NCBI RefSeq assembly: GCF_018437235.1
Contig: NZ_JAAMFJ010000003.1
Location: 1 to 64,000, forward strand
From: Fructobacillus papyrifericola
GTDB lineage: Bacteria; Bacillota; Bacilli; Lactobacillales; Lactobacillaceae
Reading direction: 5' to 3'
Length of the DNA stretch: 64,000 nt
The notes under the pieces: generated by a model
Database searches by the model: none
What the model was told of the DNA's origin: nothing
Seen by the model: only the letters and a program-made list of their open reading frames with translations
Translations under genes and position numbers: made by a program
In this document: piece after piece, positions 45,643 through 54,525 of the stretch
Numbering within the stretch: the first letter of the stretch is position 1
How the letters are laid out: every line of letters starts with the position of its first letter

Positions 45643-45942
45643 TTACTTTTCGTCTGCTTTAACGATCATGTGACGCAAGATGTCGGCTGAGATCTTTGCC
45701 AAACGGTCGAATTCGTTTGCTGCTTCGTTAGAATCGGCAGTAAATTCAACAACGTGGTAAGTACCTTCGCGGTAACCAGCGATTTCGTAAGCGAAACGGC
45801 GGTTAGCGGCCCAGTCAGCTGACTTCGTCAGGTTCGCACCGTTGTCAGACAAGATACCGTCGAAGCGTTCTACGAGCGCCTTCTTAGCATCGGCTTCCAT
45901 GTCGGGGCGAATAATGTAAGTTAATTCGTATGCTGTGGTCAT
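45643..45942 (-). CDS. rpsF: Ribosomal protein S6
   Basis: 99 aa. [16 protein letters not shown], GRRxxAYEI-type [21 protein letters not shown] and a C-terminal helix are family features. I start at the ATG after AAAGGAGG; the longer open frame reads through the leader. First gene of rpsF-ssb-rpsR. Confidence 0.97.
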   Translation of the reverse strand: MTTAYELTYIIRPDMEADAKKALVERFDGILSDNGANLTKSADWAANRRFAYEIAGYREGTYHVVEFTADSNEAANEFDRLAKISADILRHMIVKADEK

Positions 45943-45949
45943 CGATTTT

Positions 45950-46013
45950 TCCTCCTTTTGGTCTCTGGCAACCAGCTGGTTGCAAGGAGTGCGTGCAATG
46001 TCTGCACTCACGT
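45950..46013 (-). promoter_or_regulatory. Structured rpsF leader (possible S6:S18 autoregulatory RNA)
   Basis: Two hairpins are visible on the minus strand: GAGTGC...GCACTC enclosing GTGCA...TGCAC, and GCAACCAGCTGGTTGC just before the SD. Many bacteria regulate rpsF-rpsR through S6:S18 binding to such a leader; I cannot confirm the exact consensus by eye. Confidence 0.4.
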
Positions 46014-46019
46014 CTATTA

Positions 46020-46048
46020 AATATACTAAATTTCACGGCATTTCGCAA
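46020..46048 (-). promoter_or_regulatory. rpsF operon promoter
   Basis: TTGCGA (46043-46048), 17 bases, TATATT (46020-46025) on the minus strand. Confidence 0.7.
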
Positions 46049-46098
46049 GGGGAATCCAAACCTCCACCGTAGCTTCTTCCCCTACACCTAATCATACG

Positions 46099-46128
46099 AA
46101 AAAAGTCGGTGAAATACACCGACTTTTT
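46099..46128 (-). terminator. nhaC terminator, AAAGTCG-type stem
   Basis: AAAAAGTCGGTG-AAATA-CACCGACTTTTT. Both arms consist of the AAAGTCG word in inverted orientation. Confidence 0.9.
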
Positions 46129-46140
46129 GATGACAATTAT

Positions 46141-47511
46141 TTATTTTTGGTCGGCGTCTTCTTTTGCCTGTCGCAAACCAATTCCGGTCAAGGCTGACAA
46201 GAGTGAAAAGACTGGCGAAAAGAGGGCCAAGAAGGTGAAGGGAACGAAGGCCAAGACCGAGACGTGCAAGGTCTGGCTGGCAAAGGCCCCGGCAACACCC
46301 CAGGGAACCAAGTAATTGGCAATCGCTCCAGAATCTTCCATCGCCCGGGACAAGGCCAGTGGCGAAAGACCGAAACGCTTGTAGTCTTCTTTGAAGAGCT
46401 GGCCCGGCAACATCGTTGACAGGTACTGTTCGCCAACCAAGAAGTTCGTGGCAATTCCGGTAACCAAAGTGGCAAAGACCAAGGAACGTTGAGACTTTAG
46501 CTTGGAAACCAAGGGGTTCATCACCGCCCGCAAAATGCCTAAGTTGGAAAGCAGCCCACCCAGTCCAAGGGCCAACATGATCAACATGATAGTATCCATC
46601 ATCGCCACCATGCCGCCCCGGTTTAACAGTGCCATCAAAGTAGCGTTGTGCGAAGTCGTCTTGAACCCGTTAACCACCAGGTTCGACCAAGTCGTTAAGG
46701 AGTGGCCGGAGAAAAGGAAGTACAGGGAGGTCACGGAAACGTTGATTAAGAGGGAAGGAATGGCGGGGACTTTTTTCAAGGCCGTCACGAAGATTAAGGC
46801 AATCGGTACAATGGCCCACCAAGTTGGCTGAATCAAATTCGTTAAGCTAGCCCCTTCAGCGGCTAAGTTTCCGCTGTGCCCACCGGTCAATCCGAAGACA
46901 AAGGCCAGCAAAAGGCTGACCAAAAGGGCCGGGATGGTCGTCCACATCAAATTCTTCAAATGTGAAAAGAGGTCGACCTCGGCCACGGCCGCCGCCAAGT
47001 TGGTTGAATCGGACAAGGGCGAGCTCTTATCACCAAAGATGGCACCGGAAATGATAAAGCCGGCCACCATGGCTGGGTGAAAGCCAATCGTCGTTCCAAT
47101 GCCCATCAAGGCCACCCCGACGGTTGACATCGTTGTAAAGGCCGAGCCAATCATCATCCCCACCAAGGCACAGGTCAACAGCGCGGTTGGCAAGAACCAC
47201 TGCGGATTAATCAGCTTAAAGCCGACCCAGATCATGGTTGGGATGACCCCCGTTCCAATCCAGAGGGCAATCATCGCCCCAATCAAGAGGAACAAGAAAA
47301 GCGGCGCAATGCCCGCTTCAATCCCCTTAATCAATGCCGCCTGGGCATCTTTAAAGGAAACCCCGGTCAGGCGCATGCACATCACCACCCAGGCAATGGC
47401 CACAAGCAGCGGGGCAATGGGCGCCAGACCCAGGCCGATAATGCCGCCAGCCAAAATAAAGACGACCCCCAAAAGGAGAATCGTTGCAAAAGTTCGATTT
47501 AACGTTTTCAT
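46141..47511 (-). CDS. Na+/H+ antiporter, NhaC family
   Basis: 456 aa, about eleven to twelve hydrophobic segments. ISGAIFGDKSSPLSDSTNLAAA is the NhaC hallmark, and GVAGAFASQTLHVSVLAFVPF ends the transport domain. Exchanges Na+ (possibly with malate/lactate in relatives) for H+. Only a weak SD is visible, and it lies 42 bases after an MFS gene on the same strand with no terminator between, so it may be the second gene of a pair. Confidence 0.9.
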   Translation of the reverse strand: MKTLNRTFATILLLGVVFILAGGIIGLGLAPIAPLLVAIAWVVMCMRLTGVSFKDAQAALIKGIEAGIAPLFLFLLIGAMIALWIGTGVIPTMIWVGFKLINPQWFLPTALLTCALVGMMIGSAFTTMSTVGVALMGIGTTIGFHPAMVAGFIISGAIFGDKSSPLSDSTNLAAAVAEVDLFSHLKNLMWTTIPALLVSLLLAFVFGLTGGHSGNLAAEGASLTNLIQPTWWAIVPIALIFVTALKKVPAIPSLLINVSVTSLYFLFSGHSLTTWSNLVVNGFKTTSHNATLMALLNRGGMVAMMDTIMLIMLALGLGGLLSNLGILRAVMNPLVSKLKSQRSLVFATLVTGIATNFLVGEQYLSTMLPGQLFKEDYKRFGLSPLALSRAMEDSGAIANYLVPWGVAGAFASQTLHVSVLAFVPFTFLALFSPVFSLLSALTGIGLRQAKEDADQK

Positions 47512-47553
47512 TTTCTATTCACACCAATCAGCGATTCGAATCGCCATTCATTT

Positions 47554-48786
47554 TTACGCGTTTTTCTTCGACTGCCTAGCCGCAATCAAATAGAGGCCGA
47601 GGTTGACCAAGACCATGCCGAAAAAGACCGAAAAGAAGAGGCCGGCAAACCAGCCATGGTCCAACATGATACCACCGTAAACCGGTCCGAGCATTCGGCC
47701 AAGGGAAATCATCATCCCAACAAAGCCCTGGGCTTGGCCGGAAACTTCTCTTGGCGTCATCTGTGCCACCCAGGCGGGAACCTGGGGTGAGGCCAGCATC
47801 TCGCCCACTGTCAACAATTCGAAAACCAGGACAATTTGCCAGAATTGGTTCACAAAGAGCATGAGCAAAAAGGAGGTCGCAAAGATCAGCCCACCGGCGA
47901 TGACCGAAATCGCATAGTTACGCTTGTTGGCCCAGTTTGAGATCATCTTCTGAAAGACGATAATCGTCAGCCCATTTAAGACCCAGAGGTTGGCGTAGTG
48001 AGCCGTCGAAATCCCAATGCGGTGCAGGTAGGTCGCCATGACCGTTTCCCAAAGCATGTAGGACAGATACATTAATAGAAGAAAGGCGGCAATCCAAACG
48101 AGCAGAACCGTGATTTTTAACTTTGGTCGACCGCCTTGCGAAGCGACTTTGTCATCGGCTACTTCTGCCAGGGCCGTCTTGTTTTCTGTTTCTTCAAGAA
48201 CAGGTTCGGCAGTTGTCACGGGATTGGTGTCAACGTTGAAGAAGATGGCCACCACAATCCCCAGAGTTAAGTAGAGCAAGGCGGCAATCAGCATCAGCCA
48301 GGAAAAACCGTAGTCAAAGAGGTAGCCGACGACCAGCGTCCCGAGAACCACCCCGATGTTCAAAACGATGTACATGTTGTTAAAGATGACCCGGGTGTTC
48401 TTGCCAGTCACCGTCGTGGCAAAGGCGTTTAGCAAAGTCGTGATCGACCCAAGCCCAAGCGAGGTCAGCCAAATCAAAAAGGCAAAGACTGGCCAACCAT
48501 TATAAAAGAAAAGGGTTGAAACAGCGAAAAAGGCGATGGCCGAAGCAATCAATAAAGCTGGGTAAGGTCGCCATCGATCAAAGAGCTGACCGGCAACAAA
48601 GGACCCCAGAACGTTCATTAAAGCCGCAACCAAAAGCACTAGCCCAGAAGTCGTCAGCGTCTGTCCCAGTGACAGGGTCATGTGCAGGGTCGTGACCGGC
48701 CAAATCATGGCGTGACCGGTGTTGGCCGCCAAATTAGCCAACAGGAGCCATTTTTCATTCAGTTTTTTTGCTGGATTAATCGCCAT
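47554..48786 (-). CDS. MFS transporter
   Basis: 410 aa, about twelve hydrophobic segments with a cytoplasmic linker (residues about 190-220). GSFVAGQLFDRWRPYPAL is the loop 2-3 motif A; GIGIMLDHG-like GPVYGGIMLDHGWFAGLFF is common in multidrug-type members. Substrate unknown. AGGGGG SD. Probably co-transcribed with nhaC. Confidence 0.85.
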   Translation of the reverse strand: MAINPAKKLNEKWLLLANLAANTGHAMIWPVTTLHMTLSLGQTLTTSGLVLLVAALMNVLGSFVAGQLFDRWRPYPALLIASAIAFFAVSTLFFYNGWPVFAFLIWLTSLGLGSITTLLNAFATTVTGKNTRVIFNNMYIVLNIGVVLGTLVVGYLFDYGFSWLMLIAALLYLTLGIVVAIFFNVDTNPVTTAEPVLEETENKTALAEVADDKVASQGGRPKLKITVLLVWIAAFLLLMYLSYMLWETVMATYLHRIGISTAHYANLWVLNGLTIIVFQKMISNWANKRNYAISVIAGGLIFATSFLLMLFVNQFWQIVLVFELLTVGEMLASPQVPAWVAQMTPREVSGQAQGFVGMMISLGRMLGPVYGGIMLDHGWFAGLFFSVFFGMVLVNLGLYLIAARQSKKNA

Positions 48787-48927
48787 TTCACGCCCCCTAA
48801 CCGTTTTTCATTAGTATAGCACAGCTTTTTCTCATTTTTTGAAATCGTTAAAAGTCTATAAAGACCATTCTAACAGGCTTGTCCCCCTCCCGTCTCGGAT
48901 TTTCGAAAAAAGCCGGCCCATAAATAA

Positions 48928-48941
48928 AGTAAACGGTTTCA
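48928..48941 (+). promoter_or_regulatory. cre-like site upstream of zwf
   Basis: AGTAAACGGTTTCA matches the CcpA catabolite-response consensus TGWAANCGNTNWCA at every position except the first. It lies about 50 bases upstream of the zwf -10, in the region where CcpA can activate. Confidence 0.5.
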
Positions 48942-48991
48942 TTTTCTGATTTTTTTGGGATTCACCCCTGTTTTTTTAGCCCCGTATCGTT

Positions 48992-48997
48992 TATAAT
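48992..48997 (+). promoter_or_regulatory. zwf -10
   Basis: TATAAT about 38 bases before the zwf ATG; no strong -35. Confidence 0.6.
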
Positions 48998-49034
48998 GTA
49001 GTGGATAGAGAAAAAGAGAAAAAAGGGGAATCTT

Positions 49035-50495
49035 ATGGTGAATGAATTACAAACCTTAGTTACGTTCTTCGGTGCCACGGGTGATCTTGCCAAGCGCCTG
49101 CTGTACCCATCCGTCTTTAACTTGTACAAGAAGGGTTACCTGAAGGAACACTTCGCCATCGTTGGTACTTCCCGTCAGAAATTGTCTGACGCCGAATACC
49201 AAGACATGGTCCGCACATCGATTTCAGAAGGCCAGGACAAGGACCAGGTTGAAGGATTCTTGAAGCACTTCTCCTACATCGCTTCCGATGTAACCGACGC
49301 TGCTGGCTACGCTGGTCTGCACGACCAAATCGAAGCCGCTTCTGATAAGTTTGGCGTGGAAGGCAACCGGATCTTCTACTTGGCCGTTGCCCCACGCTTC
49401 TTCGGAACAATCGCGCAATACCTCAAGTCCGAAGGCCTGATGGCCGACAAGGGCTACAACCGCATCATGATTGAAAAGCCTTTCGGAACGTCATACGAAA
49501 CGGCCGAACAATTGCAAAACGAATTAACGACGGCCTTTAACGAAGACCAGGTTTACCGTATCGACCACTTCATGGGTAAGGAAATGGTCATGAACATTGC
49601 CCCACTTCGTTTCGGCAACCCAATGTTGAACACGGCCTGGAACAAGGATTACATCAAGAACGTCCAAGTGACTTTGGCCGAAACACTCGGTGTTGAAGAA
49701 CGAGCTGGCTACTACGACACGGCCGGTGCCCTTTTGGACATGATCCAAAACCACACGATGCAAATCATCGGTTGGTTGGCCATGGAAGAACCAAAGGACT
49801 TCTCCGACGTTGCCATTCGCGATGCCAAAAACGCGGCCTTCTCATCTTTGGAAATCTACGATGAAAAGGGTGCTAACCGCTACTTTGTTCGCGGACAGTA
49901 CGAAGCAAGCAAGACGGTTGCTGGTCACGTGGCCTACACGGACGAACCCGATGTGCCAAAGGATTCCAAGACCAACACCTACATCGCCGGCGAGTTGCAC
50001 TTCAACACGCCACGTTGGGAAGGCGTTCCCTTCTACATTCGTTCCGGTAAGCGCATGGCCGCTAAGACGACCCGTATTGACGTTGTCTTCAAGGCCGGTG
50101 CCTTCAAGTTCGGTGGCCAACAGGAACCACAAGAAACAGTGCTTTCAATCGTAGTTTCACCAGACGCCCACATCACCATGTCAATGAACGCCAAGGAAGT
50201 TTCCGACAACTTCTCAACGCAGCTGATTGATTTGAACTGGGCCCCAACGGACAAGCAAAAGGCGGAAACGCCAGCGCCATACGAACGGATGTTGCACGAT
50301 GCCATGGACGGTAACGGTTCAAACTTTGCCGACTGGCACGGTGTGGCAACGGCCTGGAAGTTTGTTGACGCTCTGTCTGATGTTTATGCCGAAGACAAAG
50401 CCCCACTCTTCCCTTACGATTCCGACACGATGGGACCAAAGGAAGCCGACGACTTGCTCGCCCAAAACGGCGATGCCTGGGTTTTCAAGGGTTAA
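49035..50495 (+). CDS. zwf: Glucose-6-phosphate dehydrogenase
   Basis: First step of the oxidative pentose/phosphoketolase route: glucose-6-P to 6-phosphogluconolactone. 486 aa, the size of the Leuconostoc enzyme. Dinucleotide-binding GATGDLAKR at residues 13-21, active-site RIDHFMGKE near residue 175, and IRSGKRMAAKTT. The Leuconostoc enzyme uses NAD and NADP (family knowledge). AAAGGGG SD. Divergent from the MFS gene, bounded by its own terminator. Confidence 0.97.
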   Translation: MVNELQTLVTFFGATGDLAKRLLYPSVFNLYKKGYLKEHFAIVGTSRQKLSDAEYQDMVRTSISEGQDKDQVEGFLKHFSYIASDVTDAAGYAGLHDQIEAASDKFGVEGNRIFYLAVAPRFFGTIAQYLKSEGLMADKGYNRIMIEKPFGTSYETAEQLQNELTTAFNEDQVYRIDHFMGKEMVMNIAPLRFGNPMLNTAWNKDYIKNVQVTLAETLGVEERAGYYDTAGALLDMIQNHTMQIIGWLAMEEPKDFSDVAIRDAKNAAFSSLEIYDEKGANRYFVRGQYEASKTVAGHVAYTDEPDVPKDSKTNTYIAGELHFNTPRWEGVPFYIRSGKRMAAKTTRIDVVFKAGAFKFGGQQEPQETVLSIVVSPDAHITMSMNAKEVSDNFSTQLIDLNWAPTDKQKAETPAPYERMLHDAMDGNGSNFADWHGVATAWKFVDALSDVYAEDKAPLFPYDSDTMGPKEADDLLAQNGDAWVFKG

Positions 50496-50508
50496 TTTCA
50501 AACAAAAT

Positions 50509-50541
50509 AAAAAAGCGGTTCACAATGTGAATCGCTTTTTT
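50509..50541. terminator. Bidirectional terminator
   Basis: AAAAAAGCGGTTCACA-ATG-TGAATCGCTTTTTT with one G-T pair, between converging zwf and the CadD-like gene. Confidence 0.9.
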
Positions 50542-50547
50542 GCTGTC

Positions 50548-51123
50548 TTAAAGAACTTTTACGATGATTTTGTATAGGTGTGCCAGAAAGCCGGAATCAA
50601 TCAGTACGTAAAGTCCGATTAAAATGTAGCAAAGCTTCATGAGCTTTTCACCGAAACGATCAATCAAAGCTGTCACGACTTTGTGATTGGCAATGGCCCA
50701 CAGGATGAAAACAATGATGACCGTCAGCATGCCAATGTAGAGGAGCGTTTCACCAAAAATGAGCCAACTTTCACTAAGCAATACCGGTAAGAAAATAGCG
50801 AGGTTGCAGCCAGCACAAACCGACAGGTAAGTAAAAAGAACCAAGCTGAAGGGCGACTTTCCCTTAACCTTCCCTTCCTCCTCGTCATCATCGAAAAGGG
50901 CCAAGTAAATCGGAATGAAGCCAAGCAGGCCAAGCAACCATTCCGGAAAGAAAGCCTGTAAAAGCTGCCCGGCCAGGAAGCTGACCAGCATTAAGAGAAG
51001 GTTTCCCGCCAGATAGGCCGATAGGACGGCAGCGAAGGGGTACTTTTTTAGTAGGAAAAGCAGCATGATAAAGAAATCGAGGTTAACTGCTAAAAAGGTC
51101 AGTGTCAGGAGTGAAATGTTCAT
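50548..51123 (-). CDS. CadD-family cadmium resistance-type transporter
   Basis: 191 aa, about five hydrophobic segments. AGNLLLMLVSFLAGQLLQAFFPEWLLGLLGFIPIYLALF matches the CadD signature region, followed by an acidic patch DDDEEEG and CAGCN. Relatives give modest cadmium resistance in staphylococci, though cation or amine export has also been suggested. The promoter carries a perfect ATGAATTTAAATTCAT palindrome, suggesting metal-sensor (ArsR/CadC-type) control. Confidence 0.85.
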   Translation of the reverse strand: MNISLLTLTFLAVNLDFFIMLLFLLKKYPFAAVLSAYLAGNLLLMLVSFLAGQLLQAFFPEWLLGLLGFIPIYLALFDDDEEEGKVKGKSPFSLVLFTYLSVCAGCNLAIFLPVLLSESWLIFGETLLYIGMLTVIIVFILWAIANHKVVTALIDRFGEKLMKLCYILIGLYVLIDSGFLAHLYKIIVKVL

Positions 51124-51145
51124 TTAGTCCTCTTGCATCCAATTC

Positions 51146-51161
51146 ATGAATTTAAATTCAT
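51146..51161. promoter_or_regulatory. 16-bp palindrome, candidate ArsR/CadC-type operator
   Basis: ATGAATTTAAATTCAT, perfectly symmetric, lies just downstream of the probable start site of the CadD-like gene. TGAA...TTCA is the half-site style of metal-responsive ArsR repressors. No such repressor gene is in the window. Confidence 0.5.
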
Positions 51162-51178
51162 CTGTTTATTGCATGAAT

Positions 51179-51206
51179 ATTTTATCATATATTGCTCAGC
51201 TGTCAA
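51179..51206 (-). promoter_or_regulatory. CadD-like gene promoter
   Basis: TTGACA (51201-51206), 16 bases, TAAAAT (51179-51184) on the minus strand. Confidence 0.75.
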
Positions 51207-51217
51207 TTTCTCAAAAT

Positions 51218-51241
51218 AAAAAAGACCTTTCGGTCCTTTTT
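51218..51241 (-). terminator. HD-domain gene terminator
   Basis: AAAAAGACC-TTTC-GGTCCTTTTT, perfect short stem. Confidence 0.8.
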
Positions 51242-51255
51242 CAACAAAGTATTTT

Positions 51256-51942
51256 TTAGACTTTATCCAAATCAAAAGCCGGGTCGGCCAAGAGGCCGGT
51301 TTCAGCATTCAAGGTCTTCAAGAAGTCCTTCATGAATTCCTTGCGCTTTTCACCCTCAACACGGGCGGCCGGCGTGTTCAGCTGGGCAGGCAATTTGAAA
51401 ATCTTCTCGTAAAAGTGATTGACAGACGGATTCTCGTTCTTTCGGTAGGTTGCCTTGTCTTTCAGGTCCTTGACTGGGAGGACTTTGGGGTCGGCCAAGA
51501 CTCGGCCCTTGGCACCACCATAGGCAAAAGTCCGGGCAATGGCAATGGCACCAAGCGATTCAATCCGGTCGGCATCCTGCACGTACTGGCCCAATTTCGA
51601 AAGTTCATAATGCTGCACCAAGTTAGCCGAATAGGACATGTGCTGAATCGTATCCATGACGTCGGCCGCTTCTTCTTTGGAAAAGTCGTTTTCAATCAAC
51701 AGCTTTTCCACCTTTTCAATCTGCCCAGGCACGTCATCGACCACCTTATCGTCAATAGTGTCATGCAAGAGACCACCGGCCCGAATAACCGCCTCTTCTT
51801 CTGCCGTGATTTTTCCATGGTCTTCTAAGAAGAATTTCACGCCCCAGTCCGCCACGCGCTGCGCGTGGTAAAAGTCATGGCCGGAGGCATCCCCGCCCAA
51901 AGTCGCCTCTGAAAATGCTACGATACGATCCAAATTTGCCAT
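51256..51942 (-). CDS. HD-superfamily phosphohydrolase
   Basis: 228 aa. DASGHDFYHAQRVADWG contains the first His, GGLLHDTIDDKV the HD dyad, and YVQDADRIESLG the late Asp: a full metal-site set. Similar to YedJ/YpgQ-type proteins that hydrolyse nucleotides. I start at the ATG (MANLDRIVAFSEATLGG) after GGAGAGAG; the frame continues 36 codons further upstream without support. Confidence 0.9.
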   Translation of the reverse strand: MANLDRIVAFSEATLGGDASGHDFYHAQRVADWGVKFFLEDHGKITAEEEAVIRAGGLLHDTIDDKVVDDVPGQIEKVEKLLIENDFSKEEAADVMDTIQHMSYSANLVQHYELSKLGQYVQDADRIESLGAIAIARTFAYGGAKGRVLADPKVLPVKDLKDKATYRKNENPSVNHFYEKIFKLPAQLNTPAARVEGEKRKEFMKDFLKTLNAETGLLADPAFDLDKV

Positions 51943-52175
51943 TTTGCTTCTCTCTCCATTTTCTCTGCCAAAACGTTTTTCTAATTTTAGTACGAGAAAG
52001 GCTAAGATACAAGAGACTTTCTTTAAATCGTATTGAAAAAAGGCAAACAATTAACTAGACACCATTTTGTCGTTCGGATTTTTGCGATGTTTGGATTTCT
52101 TGCGCCCAAACCAGCCCTTCTTCTTGTAAAATTTGTTACACTGTTAGGGAATTTGAAGAAAGAAAAGGAAAAAGC

Positions 52176-54143
52176 ATGGCATTTTTAGAACTGAAAAACA
52201 TTCATAAGTCCTACTTCTTGGGCAGCCAAGAATTTCCGGTCTTAAAGGGAATCGACCTCGACTTTGATTTGGGCGACTTCGTTTCCATTCTCGGGGAATC
52301 CGGTGGTGGTAAGTCGACGTTGATGAACATCATCGGCGGCCTTGATCGCAACTTCGATGGTGAAGTGCTTGTTGATGGCAAGAAGCTCGACCACAAGCAG
52401 GAAAAAGCCCTGGATAAGTACCGTCGGGAAACGATTGGTTACATTTACCAGTCTTACAACCTGATTGCCCACCTGTCCGTCTTGGACAACGTCTTGGTTT
52501 CACTTGACATGACGACTTTGTCAAAGAAGGAACGAGAACAACGGGCCAAGGACCTCTTGACCAAGGTTGGCTTAGACGGCCAGATGAAAAAGTACCCGAA
52601 CCAGCTCTCTGGTGGCCAGAAACAGCGTGTCGCCATCGCCCGCGCCTTGGCTTCCGACCCCAAAGTCATCATCGCCGATGAACCGACCGGTGCCCTGGAT
52701 GCCCAAAACACCAAGGAAGTCCTCGCGCTCTTGAACGAAATCGCTTCCGAAGGTCGCCTGGTCATTACGGTTACCCACTCGCAGGCCGTTGCTGATGCTG
52801 GTACGCGAATCGTTCGCTTAGCCGATGGCCAAATTGAGTCAGACGACCGCATCAAGCCAGCCTATGAAAAGCAGGATAAGGAAATGATTCCTTCCCGTGC
52901 CCTGCCACGTCGTGCTTCCATCAAGACGGCCTTCAAGCACTTCCGCCATAACTTGGGTACCAACTCCCTGATTATCTTGGGAACCTCGATTGGCCTCTTT
53001 GCCGTCATCCTCTTCTCCGGATTGGGTAACGGGATTTCTGGCTACATGTCTAGCCAAATCACGAAGTTGGCCAACCCACAGGTCATGTCGGTTAGCCGCT
53101 ACGTCAAATCCGATGATGACGATTCCGCAACTGCATTCGGTTCTAGCACCGATACGCCAGCCTTCACAACGGCTCAGCTAAACCAAATTAAGAAACAAAA
53201 GCACGTTTCAAAGGTGGAAGCCTCTTACACAGCGGCAAACGTTAACGTTTCCTATAACAACCAAAACGTGAAGATGCGCTCCCTTTCCAACTGGAACGAC
53301 TCCTTCTCCAAGGACTCAATCAAGGCTGGTCACGCCCCTACTAAGGACGGCGAGATTCTGTTGGATCAGTCAGCAGTCGCTGAAAAGTTCAACAAGAACA
53401 ATTACAAGGACCTCATTGGTAAGCAGGTAACGCTGTCTTATCAGACACAAAATGCTCAGGGTGCTGCAGTCACTGTTAACATCACGGCCACTGTTTCCGG
53501 TATTGGTCACTCAGATGGCAAGGCTGCTCAAATTAATGCAATCAACACGCAAACCCTTCAAAAGGCCCTCCAGGCTGCTGGTGTTAGCGCTGATCCGACG
53601 GAAATCGATGTCAAGGTTGACGACTTGAACAATGTCGAAGAAACGGCCAAGGCCATCGATAAAATCAAGGATGGTTCAACCCGACTTTACAAGACATCAA
53701 CCATTCAAAGCTTGATTAGCCAAATTCAAACCTACGTCAACCTGGCCACGTCCATTCTTTCAACGATTGCCGGCATCTCCTTGATTGTTTCGGCACTGAT
53801 GATTATCGTGACCATGTTCATGTCCGTTGCCGCCCGTACCAAGGAAATTGGTATCCTGCGTGCCTTGGGTGAATCCAAGCGTGACATCCGCTGGCTCTTC
53901 ATCTCTGAATCATTGATTACCGGATTGCTTTCGGCAACCTTGGCAACCATCATTGCCTATCTGGCACAGGCCGGTATCAACGGCCTGCTCAAGGGCACAG
54001 CCGATTACGCCTTCGTTCAGATTACGTCAGGCAACATCATCAACGCCTTCGTCATCGCCCTGATCATTTCCCTCCTGGCTGCTTTGCTTCCCGCACGACG
54101 CGCCGCAAAGCTCAACCCAATTGACGCTCTGGCTGCGGAATAA
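52176..54143 (+). CDS. MacB-like ABC exporter, fused ATPase and permease
   Basis: 655 aa. An ABC domain (1-230) with Walker A GESGGGKST, signature LSGGQKQRVAIARALA and Walker B VIIADEPTGALD, then four membrane segments with a large extracellular MacB-PCD domain between TM1 (about 265-285) and TM2-4 (about 530-650, FtsX type; LRALGESKRDIRWLF and LPARRAAKLNPIDALAAE). Such exporters work mechanically on peptides or cell-envelope targets. No accessory protein or two-component system is adjacent. AAAGGA SD. Confidence 0.93.
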   Translation: MAFLELKNIHKSYFLGSQEFPVLKGIDLDFDLGDFVSILGESGGGKSTLMNIIGGLDRNFDGEVLVDGKKLDHKQEKALDKYRRETIGYIYQSYNLIAHLSVLDNVLVSLDMTTLSKKEREQRAKDLLTKVGLDGQMKKYPNQLSGGQKQRVAIARALASDPKVIIADEPTGALDAQNTKEVLALLNEIASEGRLVITVTHSQAVADAGTRIVRLADGQIESDDRIKPAYEKQDKEMIPSRALPRRASIKTAFKHFRHNLGTNSLIILGTSIGLFAVILFSGLGNGISGYMSSQITKLANPQVMSVSRYVKSDDDDSATAFGSSTDTPAFTTAQLNQIKKQKHVSKVEASYTAANVNVSYNNQNVKMRSLSNWNDSFSKDSIKAGHAPTKDGEILLDQSAVAEKFNKNNYKDLIGKQVTLSYQTQNAQGAAVTVNITATVSGIGHSDGKAAQINAINTQTLQKALQAAGVSADPTEIDVKVDDLNNVEETAKAIDKIKDGSTRLYKTSTIQSLISQIQTYVNLATSILSTIAGISLIVSALMIIVTMFMSVAARTKEIGILRALGESKRDIRWLFISESLITGLLSATLATIIAYLAQAGINGLLKGTADYAFVQITSGNIINAFVIALIISLLAALLPARRAAKLNPIDALAAE

Positions 54144-54162
54144 AGCTTTTAGTAAACAAATG

Positions 54163-54202
54163 AAAAAGTCGTCACCGTTTCATCACCGGTGACGACTTTT
54201 TT
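54163..54202 (+). terminator. Terminator of MacB-like gene, AAAGTCG-type stem
   Basis: AAAAAGTCGTCACCG-(9 bases)-CGGTGACGACTTTTTT. The stem base is an inverted pair of the AAAGTCG word; could also serve the converging XRE gene. Confidence 0.92.
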
Positions 54203-54207
54203 ACTGC

Positions 54208-54525
54208 TTAAATTTCCGTGGGTGGCAAATCCTCTAAGTAGGTCCGAAAGAAGGGGCAGTCAAAGAAGGCAGCCAATTCGTTGCCATAGAGATGGCAGAA
54301 AGTCAGCAAGACCAACAGGTCTGGCATCACCTGCCCCGACTCGTACTTAGAGATGGCCGATTGGGATAAGTGCAGGCTATTGGCCACCTCGGTTTGCGAA
54401 TAACCGCGTATCAGGCGGGCCTTCTTTAGTCGATTCGCCACCTCTTCTTGGATTTCTTGGCGGAAGGAAAGTTCCATCCATTTGTGATCAAACTGTTCAA
54501 TTGCTGCGGGATGTACAAGAACCAT
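54208..54525 (-). CDS. XRE-family transcriptional regulator
   Basis: 105 aa. N-terminal ~30 residues of unknown fold, then a Cro/CI helix-turn-helix (KKARLIRGYSQTEVANSLHLSQSAISKYESGQ, about residues 35-66). I start at the ATG six bases after AGGAGG; an ATG twelve codons upstream lacks a good SD. Faces the MacB-like gene across the shared terminator. Target unknown. Confidence 0.85.
   Translation of the reverse strand: MVLVHPAAIEQFDHKWMELSFRQEIQEEVANRLKKARLIRGYSQTEVANSLHLSQSAISKYESGQVMPDLLVLLTFCHLYGNELAAFFDCPFFRTYLEDLPPTEI

Noticed and set aside
40641-46013. Nearby replication origin
   Set aside because: Gene neighbourhood is origin-proximal in relatives, but there is no dnaA gene or recognisable DnaA-box cluster here.
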